64,000 nt of DNA. Source: Pseudotabrizicola sp. GTDB lineage: Bacteria; Pseudomonadota; Alphaproteobacteria; Rhodobacterales; Rhodobacteraceae. The notes below the pieces were generated by a model. It was not told the DNA's origin. It saw only the letters and a list, made by a program, of their open reading frames with translations, and did not search any database. The DNA lies in contig NZ_JAUXOV010000078.1 of the NCBI RefSeq assembly GCF_030684215.1, positions 22,860 through 86,859 on the forward strand, read 5' to 3'. Shown piece by piece: positions 27,630 to 36,138 of the stretch. A program made the position numbers and the translations under genes. The stretch's first letter is position 1. The number at the start of each line of letters is the position of its first letter.

Positions 27630-29300
27630 TTAGTGGGCGTGGCCTTTGTCCCAGTCGGATTGTTTGGGCAACTGCTCAAACGTGTGCTCCGGCGGGGGCG
27701 AGGGCAGGGTCCATTCCAAGGTGTCAGCGTATTCATTCCAGTAGTTGTTCTGGGTGATCCGCTTGCCGAACTTCATCGCCCAGAAGATCATCCCGATGAA
27801 GAACACGAAGGACGCAAAGGACAAGAACGCACCAATCGACGAGACGTAGTTCCAGTAAGCAAACGCCTCTGGGTAGTCGATGTAGCGGCGTGGCATGCCC
27901 TGACGGCCAAGGAAGTGCTGGGGGAAGAAGGTCAGGTTGGCACCGATGAACATGGTCCAGAAGTGCAGCTTGCCTGCCCATTCCGGATACTCCCGGCCCG
28001 ACATCTTGCCAAACCAGAAGTAAATGCCGGCGAAGATGCCGAAAACGGCGCCAAGCGACATCACATAGTGGAAGTGGGCCACGACGTAGTAGGTGTCATG
28101 ATAGGCCCGGTCGACGCCGGCCTGTGACAGCACGATGCCGGTCACGCCGCCGACGGTAAACAGGAACAGGAAGCCGAAGGCCCAGAGCATCGGCGTCTTG
28201 AACTCGATCGAGCCGCCCCACATGGTCGCGATCCACGAGAAGATCTTGATGCCGGTCGGCACCGCAATGACCATGGTTGCCAGCATGAAGTAGCTTTGCT
28301 GGGTCAGCGACATGCCAACGGTGTACATGTGGTGCGCCCAGACGACGAAGCCCAGAACACCAATGGCGACCATCGCATAAACCATTGGCAGATAGCCAAA
28401 GATCGGCTTGCGCGAGAAGGTCGCAATGACTTGGCTGATGATGCCGAAGGCTGGCAGGATGATGATATACACTTCCGGGTGGCCAAAGAACCACAGGATG
28501 TGCTGATACAGGATCGGGTCGCCGCCGCCTTCGGGTTGGAAGAAGGTGGTGCCGAAGTTACGGTCGGTCAGCAACATGGTGATGGCACCGGCCAGAACCG
28601 GCAGCGCCAGCAGGATCAGCCATGCTGTCACAAAGATCGACCAGGCGAACAAGGGAACCTTGTGCATGGTCATGCCCGGTGCGCGCATGTTCAGGAATGT
28701 GGTGATGATGTTGATCGCGCCCAGAATGGACGACGCCCCTGACAGGTGGACCGCGAAGATCGCAAGATCCATCGAATAGCCACCCTCATTGGTGGACAGC
28801 GGCGGGTAAAGCACCCAGCCCACGCCCGAGCCCATTTGCCCGTTGCCGCCCGGTGAAAACACCGAAGCCACGGCCAGCGCTGTGCCGGCAACGAACATCC
28901 AATAGCTGAGGTTATTCAGACGCGGGAACGCCATATCCGGCGCGCCGATCTGCAACGGCATGAAATAGTTACCGAAACCGCCGAACAGGGCCGGGATCAC
29001 GACAAAGAACATCATCAGGATGCCATGGGCCGTGATCAGCACGTTCCACAAATGCCCGTTCGGTGTGCATTGGTCGGTGGTGGTGGCAATCAGCCGTGCA
29101 CCTTCGGTACACATGTATTGCACGCCGGGTTCCATCAGCTCCATCCGCATGTAGACGGTGAAGATGACAGAGATCAGGCCGACGATACCGCCGGTAAACA
29201 GGTATAGAATACCGATGTCTTTGTGGTTGGTCGACATGAACCAGCGCGTAAAGAACCCTCGCTGATCATGGTCGTGGCCATGGATGGCTGCGTCCGCCAT
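27630..29300 (-). CDS. ctaD: Cytochrome c oxidase subunit I (aa3 type)
   Basis: Heme-copper oxidase catalytic subunit of 556 residues with about twelve membrane helices; it reduces O2 to water using electrons from cytochrome c. Motifs include the D-channel entry [18 protein letters not shown] near 120, the Cu(B) ligands and cross-linked tyrosine in [14 protein letters not shown] near 275, HH in [10 protein letters not shown] near 325 and the heme-ligand region [15 protein letters not shown] near 408. A ctaD gene separate from ctaC-ctaB-ctaE is the usual alphaproteobacterial arrangement. A perfect FNR-type box lies 101 bases upstream, suggesting oxygen control. Confidence 0.97.
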   Translation of the reverse strand: MADAAIHGHDHDQRGFFTRWFMSTNHKDIGILYLFTGGIVGLISVIFTVYMRMELMEPGVQYMCTEGARLIATTTDQCTPNGHLWNVLITAHGILMMFFVVIPALFGGFGNYFMPLQIGAPDMAFPRLNNLSYWMFVAGTALAVASVFSPGGNGQMGSGVGWVLYPPLSTNEGGYSMDLAIFAVHLSGASSILGAINIITTFLNMRAPGMTMHKVPLFAWSIFVTAWLILLALPVLAGAITMLLTDRNFGTTFFQPEGGGDPILYQHILWFFGHPEVYIIILPAFGIISQVIATFSRKPIFGYLPMVYAMVAIGVLGFVVWAHHMYTVGMSLTQQSYFMLATMVIAVPTGIKIFSWIATMWGGSIEFKTPMLWAFGFLFLFTVGGVTGIVLSQAGVDRAYHDTYYVVAHFHYVMSLGAVFGIFAGIYFWFGKMSGREYPEWAGKLHFWTMFIGANLTFFPQHFLGRQGMPRRYIDYPEAFAYWNYVSSIGAFLSFASFVFFIGMIFWAMKFGKRITQNNYWNEYADTLEWTLPSPPPEHTFEQLPKQSDWDKGHAH

Positions 29301-29400
29301 TGGCGTCTCCCGTTTTTGTTATGTGCGATCGTCCGACTTGCGGAGTCGGATATTCAACTTTTGTCATAGCTTTCAAAGCCGGGCACGGCAACGGGGGAAA

Positions 29401-29414
29401 TTGATCTGGATCAA
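29401..29414. promoter_or_regulatory. FNR/FnrL-type box upstream of ctaD
   Basis: TTGATCTGGATCAA matches the FNR consensus TTGAT-N4-ATCAA at every fixed position. It is centred about 108 bases before the ctaD start. FnrL is the oxygen-sensing regulator of related Rhodobacter; repression or activation cannot be judged from position alone. Confidence 0.7.
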
Positions 29415-29469
29415 GTTCAAATGTCGCAGGGGTTTCGAAACCGCAGCGGGTTTTGACGGGAAAGAGAAC

Positions 29470-29502
29470 GCGTTCCGGCACAGATGGCCCGTGCCGGAAC
29501 GC
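29470..29502 (-). terminator. Hairpin after the cytochrome c gene
   Basis: A 12-bp perfect stem GCGTTCCGGCAC/GTGCCGGAACGC with a 9-base loop, starting 31 bases after the cytochrome stop. The following minus-strand bases are T-rich but broken (GTTCTCTTTC), so termination may be partial. Confidence 0.7.
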
Positions 29503-29532
29503 AGCTTGGCTTGCGCGGATAAAGCCCGAAGG

Positions 29533-29934
29533 TCACTGCATCGTGGCCAGATAGGCCGCAACATCCTCGGCCTTGGCGCGCAGCTTGAAGGTCATTTTCG
29601 ACTTTGCGGCGGAATCACCGCTTACCTCTTTCAGCCATGCGACCGGATCAGTCATATAGGCGGCAAGGCTTGCCTCGTCCCAGACGGTGCCAGCGGCACC
29701 CACGGCCAAGATGCTGTCGCCGTATTTGAACCCGTCAACCGACGCGACCTGTTTGCCGATCATGCCGAACAGATCCGGCCCGGTTTTGCCGCCCTTGACG
29801 ATGGTGGTGCCATCAGCGGCAGTGATGCCGTGGCAGGATTTGCATTTGGCAAATTCCTTTTCCCCTACAGCAGCGTCGCCTGCAAAAGCGGGGGCTGCAA
29901 TAAGCGCGAAAGCGGTGGCGAGACGGATTTTCAT
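29533..29934 (-). CDS. Exported class I cytochrome c (c2 type)
   Basis: 133 residues. The signal peptide is MKIRLATAFALIAAPAFA with cleavage before GDAA. The single heme site is KCKSCHGITAADG (about residues 31-43), and SKMTFKLRAKAEDVAAYLA near the end holds the Met axial ligand. The pattern is that of soluble periplasmic cytochrome c2, which can carry electrons from cytochrome bc1 to an oxidase. The ATG at 29934 has AAAGGAG 7-8 bases upstream. It lies upstream of ctaD on the same strand with a hairpin between, so the donor-oxidase link is suggestive, not proven. Confidence 0.92.
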   Translation of the reverse strand: MKIRLATAFALIAAPAFAGDAAVGEKEFAKCKSCHGITAADGTTIVKGGKTGPDLFGMIGKQVASVDGFKYGDSILAVGAAGTVWDEASLAAYMTDPVAWLKEVSGDSAAKSKMTFKLRAKAEDVAAYLATMQ

Positions 29935-30122
29935 GGATGGCTCCTTTGAGAGGATTGGGCAAGATTCTGGTTTAAGTTCAGTCCTGCCTTGTGTCGCGGA
30001 GCAGGGCAAGCGGTATGAGTGTCGCAGGTGGCCGTGTATGGGTCAGCATTATTGACTTGCCTCAAGCGGCGCGGCAGGGTGCAGCGAAAGGCCCGAAGCG
30101 TTCGGGCGGGGAGGGTTTGTCA

Positions 30123-31331
30123 ATGCAATGGGAACAGGTTCTGGCGCCGCGTATGGGGCGGATGAAGGCTTCCGAAATCCGCGAGCTGCTTAAGCTGTTG
30201 GATCAGCCCGATATCATCTCGTTTGCAGGCGGCATTCCTGATCCGGCGCTGTTCCCTGTGGCGGCGTTCCAGTCGGCCCTGACATCGGCCTTGGCCCCCG
30301 GCCGCGCCGACACCGCGCTGCAATATTCGGTGAGTGAGGGGTATTTGCCGCTGCGTCAGTGGCTTGCGGATCACATGACCGGTTTGGGCATTCCTTGCGG
30401 GACCGATAATATCCTGATCACATCGGGCTCGCAGCAGGCGCTGGACTATCTGGGCAAGCTGATGATTGGCACGAATGATACTGTGCTGGTGAACTGGCCG
30501 ACCTATATGGGAGCCTTGGGCGCGTTCAACGCCTATGAGCCAGTGTATGACCGTCTGGACCCGCGCGAAAACCGTGGGGCCGCAGAGTTCAGGGCCAAGG
30601 CCGCCGAGGCCGGGGGCACGGTGAAGTTCGCCTATTTATCGGTTGATTTCGCCAATCCGACCGGAGAGACGATCCCACGCGCGGATCGCGAGCGGGTGCT
30701 GGATCTGGCGACAGATCTGGGGGCTGCGGTGATTGAAGACGCCGCTTATCAGGCGCTGCGGTTTGACGGTGACCCGGTGCCGCCGATTCTGGCGCTGGAG
30801 ATCGCACGCAAAGGCAGCATTGAAGAGTGCCGCACGATCTATTGCGGGTCATTCTCTAAGACGCTTGCGCCGGGGCTGCGGGTGGGCTGGGTCTGTGCGG
30901 CCAGCCCGGTGATCGGGCGGCTGGTGTTGATGAAACAGGCGGCGGATCTGCATTCCTCGACGCTGAACCAGATGGCGATTGCCGAAGTTGCCGCCAATTC
31001 CTTCGATGCCCATGTGGCGGGCCTGCGGGATGTCTACCGCGCACGGCGCGATCACATGCTGGCGGCCTTGACGCGTGAGATGCCTGCGGGCGTGGAGTGG
31101 ACAAAGCCCGAAGGCGGCATGTTCGTCTGGATCACCCTGCCAGACGGCATGGACGGCGCCGATCTGCTGGCGCGGTCACTGGAAACCGAACGGGTGGCCT
31201 TTGTGCCGGGGCGCGCGTTCTTTGCCGACGGGTCGGGCGGGAATACCATCCGCCTGAGCTTTTCGCGGGCTGATGAGGCGGCGATAGATGAGGGGATCAA
31301 GCGACTGGGGCGGCTGATCGCGGCGGGGTAA
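30123..31331 (+). CDS. PLP-dependent aminotransferase, class I/II (2-aminoadipate aminotransferase-like)
   Basis: 402 residues. The fold-type I signature begins FAGGIPDPALFPVAAF near 34 and continues with LQYSVSEGYLPLRQWLADHM, ITSGSQQALDYLGKLM near 100, VDFANPTGETIPRADRERVL near 175 and YCGSFSKTLAPGLRVGWV near 240, where the Lys binds PLP. The match is to the LysN/2-aminoadipate-type group, whose members act on several bulky or aromatic amino acids; the substrate is open. ATG 30123 is chosen because homology begins 30 residues later and the codons before it show no domain. No operon partner is present. Confidence 0.9.
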   Translation: MQWEQVLAPRMGRMKASEIRELLKLLDQPDIISFAGGIPDPALFPVAAFQSALTSALAPGRADTALQYSVSEGYLPLRQWLADHMTGLGIPCGTDNILITSGSQQALDYLGKLMIGTNDTVLVNWPTYMGALGAFNAYEPVYDRLDPRENRGAAEFRAKAAEAGGTVKFAYLSVDFANPTGETIPRADRERVLDLATDLGAAVIEDAAYQALRFDGDPVPPILALEIARKGSIEECRTIYCGSFSKTLAPGLRVGWVCAASPVIGRLVLMKQAADLHSSTLNQMAIAEVAANSFDAHVAGLRDVYRARRDHMLAALTREMPAGVEWTKPEGGMFVWITLPDGMDGADLLARSLETERVAFVPGRAFFADGSGGNTIRLSFSRADEAAIDEGIKRLGRLIAAG

Positions 31332-31353
31332 GGGGGCGGGGCCCCTTGGTGCA

Positions 31354-31821
31354 TTATTCTTCAGAATACTGTTTGATAATATTCACTTGCATGAAAGTGC
31401 CTCGCCAAGTTTGTACAAGGTAGTGATCCTTGCCATCAAGGCCATCGTCAGAAATCTCATCCAAACCTGCTTGGCATACACGGACACGGTAGCTGCCCTT
31501 TTCCAACTCGATGCGCTCGGCTTGCGGAAAAGAGTCCGTGCATCCAGCGACCACAAGTCGACCCGACGGAACGTCTATTGAGAATTCGACGATATGATCC
31601 CATGCTGCCAAGTCGATTTCGGGTTGATCCTGATAAAGTCGCACGATCACTGGAACGTCCATGTTTCTTGCGGTCATAACCGCAAAAGCACAGCGTTCAA
31701 GCGCTAGACGTCGCTGGTGGGCCTCTGGTGTCCACGACTCGCCCTTAATGCCTTTTGAGCCTTCGTCCTGAAGGTAGAACTGAAAGTAGTCGGCAAAGAG
31801 CTTAAATCGTTTCTCGCGCAT
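31354..31821 (-). CDS. Unrecognised protein, possibly ComJ-like, in low-GC DNA
   Basis: 155 residues, acidic, with no signal peptide or membrane segment. Starts MREKRFKLFADYFQFYLQDEG; the middle has WDHIVEFSIDVPSGRLVVAG and the end RVRVCQAGLDEISDDGLDG. The pattern of an aromatic first strand, a WTPEA segment, PVIVRLY and a late YRVRVC strand loosely recalls the ComJ/Nin family of nuclease inhibitors, but this is by eye. Its base composition is visibly lower in G+C than all neighbours, which suggests recent transfer. It lies between an aminotransferase gene and lipB. GGAGAGG lies 8 bases before the ATG, which supports a real gene. Confidence 0.7.
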   Translation of the reverse strand: MREKRFKLFADYFQFYLQDEGSKGIKGESWTPEAHQRRLALERCAFAVMTARNMDVPVIVRLYQDQPEIDLAAWDHIVEFSIDVPSGRLVVAGCTDSFPQAERIELEKGSYRVRVCQAGLDEISDDGLDGKDHYLVQTWRGTFMQVNIIKQYSEE

Positions 31822-31885
31822 CCTAAGACCTCTCCAGCTATACACAAATACTTTGTCCCGGAGGATAGAGAGAATGAAAGCAGGG

Positions 31886-32581
31886 TTAGGTGGGTTTGCA
31901 GCCCGGCGGGTTCTTCCCGTCCGGCTGCATCCTGCTTTCGGGGAAAAAGCGCGGAAAGGTGGTTTTGAGGGCGACGTCCAGATCGCCCATCGTGACCGGC
32001 AATCCAAGGTCCACCAGCGACGTGACCCCGTGGTCGCGGATGCCGCAGGGGACGATGCCCGAAAAGTGGCTCAGGTCGGGCTCCACATTGATTGATATGC
32101 CGTGAAAGCTGACCCAGCGGCGCAGTTTGACGCCGATGGCGGCGATTTTATCCTCTACCGCTGCGCCATCTGGTCCCTGCCGCTCTGGCCTTGGCACCCA
32201 GACGCCGACGCGGCCGGGGCGGACCTGCCCGCTGACGTTGAACTCGGCCAAGGCCGCGATCACCCAGTTTTCCATCGCGCGCACAAAACAGCGCACGTCG
32301 CGGCCGCGCGCGCCGACATCCAGCATCACATAGACCACCCGCTGCCCTGGCCCGTGATAGGTGTATTGCCCGCCGCGCCCCACGGCATGCACCGGAAAAC
32401 GGCTGGGATCAGTCAGATCGGCGTCTTTCGCGCTGGTGCCCGCGGTGTAAAGGGGAGGGTGTTCCAGCAGCCAGATCGCCTCGGGCGCGTCGCCGCGCGC
32501 AATCGCCTCGGCCCGCGCTTCCATGGCTGCAAGCGTTTCAAGGTAGGGTGCAAGACCGGAAAGATGCTGCCATTCGGGCAT
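31886..32581 (-). CDS. lipB: Octanoyl-[acyl-carrier-protein]:protein N-octanoyltransferase
   Basis: 231 residues; transfers octanoate from acyl-ACP to lipoyl domains, the first step of lipoate synthesis. Visible motifs are [14 protein letters not shown] (about 37-50), the [16 protein letters not shown] loop near 75 and the catalytic lysine in [19 protein letters not shown] near 150; the nucleophile Cys is in [13 protein letters not shown] near 188. ATG 32581 begins at MPEWQHL, as in homologues; the frame is open further upstream to 32716 but overlaps the promoter of the next gene. It diverges from the peptidoglycan-binding protein gene. Confidence 0.95.
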   Translation of the reverse strand: MPEWQHLSGLAPYLETLAAMEARAEAIARGDAPEAIWLLEHPPLYTAGTSAKDADLTDPSRFPVHAVGRGGQYTYHGPGQRVVYVMLDVGARGRDVRCFVRAMENWVIAALAEFNVSGQVRPGRVGVWVPRPERQGPDGAAVEDKIAAIGVKLRRWVSFHGISINVEPDLSHFSGIVPCGIRDHGVTSLVDLGLPVTMGDLDVALKTTFPRFFPESRMQPDGKNPPGCKPT

Positions 32582-32681
32582 ATGGAGCCTTTGGATAAGG
32601 AAATGAGCACTGGTCAGATCGCAGGTTCGTGATAGCCTATTTCGCAAATGAAATTGAGTCTGCCATTTACGGAGAGATGTG

Positions 32682-34184
32682 ATGAAGTTCAAAGCAATTG
32701 CAACAGCCGGGATCATTGCGGGTCTGTCATTGGCCCCTGCCGACCAAGTTCACGCCGATGCAGGGGACGCCATTGCAGGCGCGTTGATTGGCGGGATCAT
32801 TGGCCATGCCATCGGTCGTGACCAGCAAAAGCGCCGCCAGGTCACCACTCAGCGCAAGTCTACCAAATCGGCCAAGCCGGGGGTATCAAACGCGCAGCGT
32901 GAGGCCAACCGTGAGGTGCAGACGGCGCTGAACCATTTTGGCTATCCGGTCGGCACGCCGGACGGGGCGATCGGCCCGCGCAGCCGGTCGGCCATTTCCA
33001 GCTATCAGGCGACGCTGGGCTATCCGCCCACCGGTCAGCTGACCGATTACGAGCGCACGGTTCTGGTCACGGCCTATCACCGTGCGATTGCGGGCGGGCC
33101 TGTGGTGGCGCAGGCAGCCGCGACGCATCCGATGGGCATGAAGGGCCTGCTGTTGATGCAACGCGACGAAATGGCAGGCATTCCGCCCGCCATGGTCGCA
33201 ACCCCCTTTGCCCCGGCCCCTGTGGCCCCGGCAGGGGTCATCGCAGCGGCCCCGGCCTTGCCCGAACTGATGCCAGAGGCGCCGGTTGTGGCAGCCGCCC
33301 CGGCTTTGCCCAGTTTCATGGGGTCGGGGGCTGCTCAGGTGTCGCTGGCCAGCCAGTGCAACAAGATCAGTCTGATGACCAACACCAATGGCGGTTACGT
33401 GACCGAGGCCAGCATGACCGACCCGGCCTTTGCCTTGGGCGAGCAGTTCTGTCTGGCGCGCACCTACGCCATGGCCACGGGCGAAGAGATGGCGGCCAAG
33501 ATCGCAGGCTTCACGCAGAGCCAGATTGCCGAGCAATGCGCAGGCTTTGGCCCGGTGCTGGCCGAGCATGTGGCGGGCCTGTCGATGCGCACCCGCGACG
33601 AGGTGCTGGTCGGGGTCAAGGGGTTCGTCCTTGGCTCTGGCATGTCACCCGCGCAACTGTCAGGCACAGCCAAGATCTGTCTTGGGGTCGGGTATACCAC
33701 GGACGCAATGGATGTGGCTGTCGGCTCGGCGCTGCTTTTGACCGCCATGGGCGAGGCTGGCTATGCCGAATTGCTGGGCCATCACCTGAGCCAGGGCTTT
33801 GGTGCGACCGTGCGGCCCGAATTGGCGCTGGACTGGTATGAGATGGGCTTGACCGCGATGGGGCAGGGGCAGGCGGTGTTTGCGCCGGGTCTTGGCGACC
33901 GTGGCGCGGTGATCCGCAAGGCTGCCTACACAGCGGCGGGTCGTGCAGGCGATCTGGCTCCGGTGGTGGTGCCTGCAGCGCTGCCGCAGTTCGCGCTGGC
34001 CCCAGAGGTGGCGCCAGAGTTGGTGCCCGAACTGGCGACAGAAGCCACAGCAACACAACTGCTTGCGCCAAGTGCTGCGCCACAAGTGGCAGAAACCACC
34101 CCCGGCATATTGGCACCTGAACAGGCTGGTGCGCGGGTTGTGATGTCTGCGGCAAGGCTGCCGTTCCTGCTTTTGGGCAACTGA
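32682..34184 (+). CDS. Exported peptidoglycan-binding protein, long Ala/Pro-rich
   Basis: About 500 residues. The signal peptide [19 protein letters not shown] ends near residue 26; a glycine-zipper segment [19 protein letters not shown] follows, which in other envelope proteins is membrane-associating. A peptidoglycan-binding domain occupies about 72-125 ([36 protein letters not shown]). A Pro/Ala-rich linker leads to a 230-residue C-terminal region with [15 protein letters not shown] and a [14 protein letters not shown] helix, not recognised. Its function is probably structural at the wall. ATG 32682 has GGAGAG 5 bases upstream and is preferred over GTG 32679. Confidence 0.8.
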   Translation: MKFKAIATAGIIAGLSLAPADQVHADAGDAIAGALIGGIIGHAIGRDQQKRRQVTTQRKSTKSAKPGVSNAQREANREVQTALNHFGYPVGTPDGAIGPRSRSAISSYQATLGYPPTGQLTDYERTVLVTAYHRAIAGGPVVAQAAATHPMGMKGLLLMQRDEMAGIPPAMVATPFAPAPVAPAGVIAAAPALPELMPEAPVVAAAPALPSFMGSGAAQVSLASQCNKISLMTNTNGGYVTEASMTDPAFALGEQFCLARTYAMATGEEMAAKIAGFTQSQIAEQCAGFGPVLAEHVAGLSMRTRDEVLVGVKGFVLGSGMSPAQLSGTAKICLGVGYTTDAMDVAVGSALLLTAMGEAGYAELLGHHLSQGFGATVRPELALDWYEMGLTAMGQGQAVFAPGLGDRGAVIRKAAYTAAGRAGDLAPVVVPAALPQFALAPEVAPELVPELATEATATQLLAPSAAPQVAETTPGILAPEQAGARVVMSAARLPFLLLGN

Positions 34185-34264
34185 TCAGGCAGGCGGTTCA
34201 GGGTGCGCCCGGCGACGCGGCAGAGAAAGCGCGGGATGGCGTAGAATCCCCCTTTCCTTCGCGC

Positions 34265-34286
34265 GCGGGCTTCGCTAAAAGCCCGC
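34265..34286 (+). terminator. Hairpin after the peptidoglycan-binding protein gene
   Basis: GCGGGCTT/AAGCCCGC with a 6-base loop, about 80 bases after the stop. There is no T run, so it may only stabilise a 3' end. Confidence 0.35.
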
Positions 34287-34289
34287 CAT

Positions 34290-34397
34290 CCAAGTCGTGT
34301 CTGCGGATGTGGCGGAATTGGTAGACGCGCAGCGTTGAGGTCGCTGTTCTTTAATCGGAGTGAAAGTTCGAGTCTTTTCATCCGCACCACGACTTGG
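34290..34397 (+). other. 10-bp inverted repeat enclosing tRNA-Leu
   Basis: CCAAGTCGTG (34290-34299) and its exact complement CACGACTTGG (34388-34397) lie just outside the tRNA. The 3' arm uses the last two bases of the encoded CCA. In a precursor they could extend the acceptor stem and hide the 3' end. Confidence 0.7.
34303..34389 (+). tRNA. tRNA-Leu (anticodon GAG)
   Basis: An 87-base class II tRNA. The acceptor stem GCGGATG pairs with CATCCGC, A is the discriminator and CCA is encoded. The D arm is GCGGAATTGGTAGACGC, the anticodon stem CAGCG/CGCTG encloses the loop TTGAGGT (anticodon GAG, read for CUC and CUU), a long variable arm follows, and the T loop is TTCGAGT. A terminator follows 19 bases later. 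A 10-bp inverted repeat encloses the whole gene. Confidence 0.96.
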
Positions 34398-34407
34398 CAA
34401 AATTTCC

Positions 34408-34435
34408 AAAGGCGCCCGCTGAACCGGGCGCCTTT
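34408..34435 (+). terminator. Intrinsic terminator after tRNA-Leu
   Basis: AAAGGCGCCCG/CGGGCGCCTTT stem of 11 bp with a 6-base loop, followed by T and GG then CTTTTG. Position and form fit transcription stop for the tRNA. Confidence 0.88.
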
Positions 34436-34436
34436 T

Positions 34437-34842
34437 GGCTTTTGTGCCTGCTGAAGATGCCCCACATCTTGGATTGGTGCGCTTTGACCCGGCATTCGGA
34501 CCCGCGCGATAATCGGCATGGGGTAGAGCGAATGTCGGGGCCTTGGCTACGCTTGGGGGGGGCTGCGTTTCAGCCACATGGCTTTGTGCCAAGGTGTCGC
34601 CACCATGCAATGGGGCCGCGACGGTCAGCGATGATTCGAACGGAAACCCCTGTCTGGTGGCCTTGCCCCGGTCTGATCCTTGCAGGCGAAGCCGGCTTCA
34701 GGTGCCAAAACCATGTGCCCGCCCCGCGCGTCATATCGCCTGATTGCCCCCTTGGTCGTTATCGACCGCAGGCAAACTGCCCGGCATTTACTCGCCATCT
34801 GCCGCAACAGGCGGCGAAAGCGGCGCAATATGACTGATTTTC
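34437..34842. other. No gene recognised between tRNA-Leu terminator and potA operator
   Basis: About 400 bases without a convincing gene. Open frames on both strands have unlikely amino-acid composition and no ribosome site. The DNA is GC-rich at first and less so near 34830. Confidence 0.6.
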
Positions 34843-34903
34843 CCGCATTCCGCATGCAATGCCTTAAAATGTGACAAGCCAGTTGCAATGCGGGGCCGCA
34901 TTG
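34843..34903. promoter_or_regulatory. Clustered GCATT/AATGC repeats upstream of potA
   Basis: CCGCATTC (34843-34850), GCAATG (34856-34861), CAATGCGG (34886-34893) and CCGCATTG (34896-34903). The last two form a perfect 8-bp inverted repeat with a 2-base spacer, the shape of a dimeric repressor site, about 60 bases before the potA start. Confidence 0.5.
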
Positions 34904-34962
34904 GATTTAGTCACTATAACGAGTGCAGAAAATCTGCCGGACCACATGGGGAGACCAGCGAG

Positions 34963-36063
34963 TTGAGCGAAAGCCACAACGACGCCTTTGTTGCCTTTGA
35001 CCGGGTGCAAAAAAGCTATGACGGCGTAAGCCTTGTCGTCAAAGACCTAAATCTTGACATCGCCAAGGGTGAATTCCTGACGATGCTGGGGCCATCAGGG
35101 TCGGGCAAAACCACCTGTCTGATGATGTTGGCGGGCTTCGAGACCGCCACCAATGGCGAAATCCGTCTGGATGGCACCAACATCAACATGGTGCCGCCGC
35201 ACAAGCGCGGCATAGGGATGGTGTTTCAGAATTACGCGCTGTTCCCGCACATGACGGTGGGAGAGAATCTGGCCTTTCCGCTCGAAGTGCGCGGGATGGG
35301 CAAATCTGATCGCGACGCCAAGGTTCAGCGCGCGCTGGATATGGTGCAGATGGGGGCCTTTGCCAACCGTCGCCCGGCACAGTTGTCAGGTGGCCAACAG
35401 CAGCGCATCGCGCTTGCCCGCGCCTTGGTGTTTGACCCAAAGCTGGTGTTGATGGATGAACCGCTTGGCGCGCTGGACAAGCAGCTGCGCGAGCATATGC
35501 AATTTGAAATCAAGCATTTGCATGAAAGCCTTGGCATCACCGTGGTGTACGTCACCCACGATCAGGGTGAGGCGCTGACGATGAGCGACCGGATCGCAGT
35601 GTTCAACGATGGCCGCATCCAGCAACTGGCCCCGCCCGCCGATCTGTACGAACGCCCCGACAACAGCTTTGTCGCGGGCTTCATCGGTGAGAACAACAAA
35701 CTGCCCGGCACGCTGGAAGAGCTTTCGGGCGATAAGGCGCTGGTCCGGTTGGCCACGGGAGAGGTGATCGACGCCACTGCCGTGAACGTGACTCAAAAGG
35801 GGCAGCAAACGCTGGTCTCGATCCGCCCGGAACGGGTAGAGTTCAAGCCAGAAATGATGCCAGAAGGCGCGCACATGATTGGCGCCGACGTGCTGGAGGT
35901 CATCTATATGGGTGACATCCTGCGCGCGCGGCTGCGGGTCGCGGGGTCGGATGACTTCGTGATGAAGATGCGCAACACGCAGGGCCAGACGCGCCTGAGC
36001 CCTGGACAACAGATCAAGGTCGGCTGGCATCCGCAAGATGCCCGCGCGCTTGACCCGGTCTGA
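34963..36063 (+). CDS. potA: Polyamine-type ABC transporter ATP-binding protein
   Basis: 366 residues. Walker A is GPSGSGKTT (about residue 44), the Q-loop is in GMVFQNYALFPH, the signature is LSGGQQQR near 145, Walker B is VLMDEPLGALD near 165 and the switch His is in YVTHDQGEA. A C-terminal TOBE-type region has LVSIRPERVEF and DILRARLRV. PotA-like ATPases drive import of putrescine or spermidine, and sometimes other solutes. The start is taken as TTG 34963: GGGGAG lies 9 bases before it and no in-frame ATG is better placed; the longer frame to 34888 is possible. First gene of an ATPase, binding protein, permease, permease operon. Confidence 0.93.
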   Translation: MSESHNDAFVAFDRVQKSYDGVSLVVKDLNLDIAKGEFLTMLGPSGSGKTTCLMMLAGFETATNGEIRLDGTNINMVPPHKRGIGMVFQNYALFPHMTVGENLAFPLEVRGMGKSDRDAKVQRALDMVQMGAFANRRPAQLSGGQQQRIALARALVFDPKLVLMDEPLGALDKQLREHMQFEIKHLHESLGITVVYVTHDQGEALTMSDRIAVFNDGRIQQLAPPADLYERPDNSFVAGFIGENNKLPGTLEELSGDKALVRLATGEVIDATAVNVTQKGQQTLVSIRPERVEFKPEMMPEGAHMIGADVLEVIYMGDILRARLRVAGSDDFVMKMRNTQGQTRLSPGQQIKVGWHPQDARALDPV

Positions 36064-36138
36064 CAAATTCCCCGAAAAAAGGGGAGTGCCGCCCCGCGCG
36101 GTCAAATAACCACAGATAACCAACTTGGGAGCTTGCCA

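Noticed and set aside
34394..34837. 147-codon frame after the tRNA-Leu terminator
   Set aside because: No ribosome site, shadow-like composition, begins within the terminator region, no similarity to a known protein.
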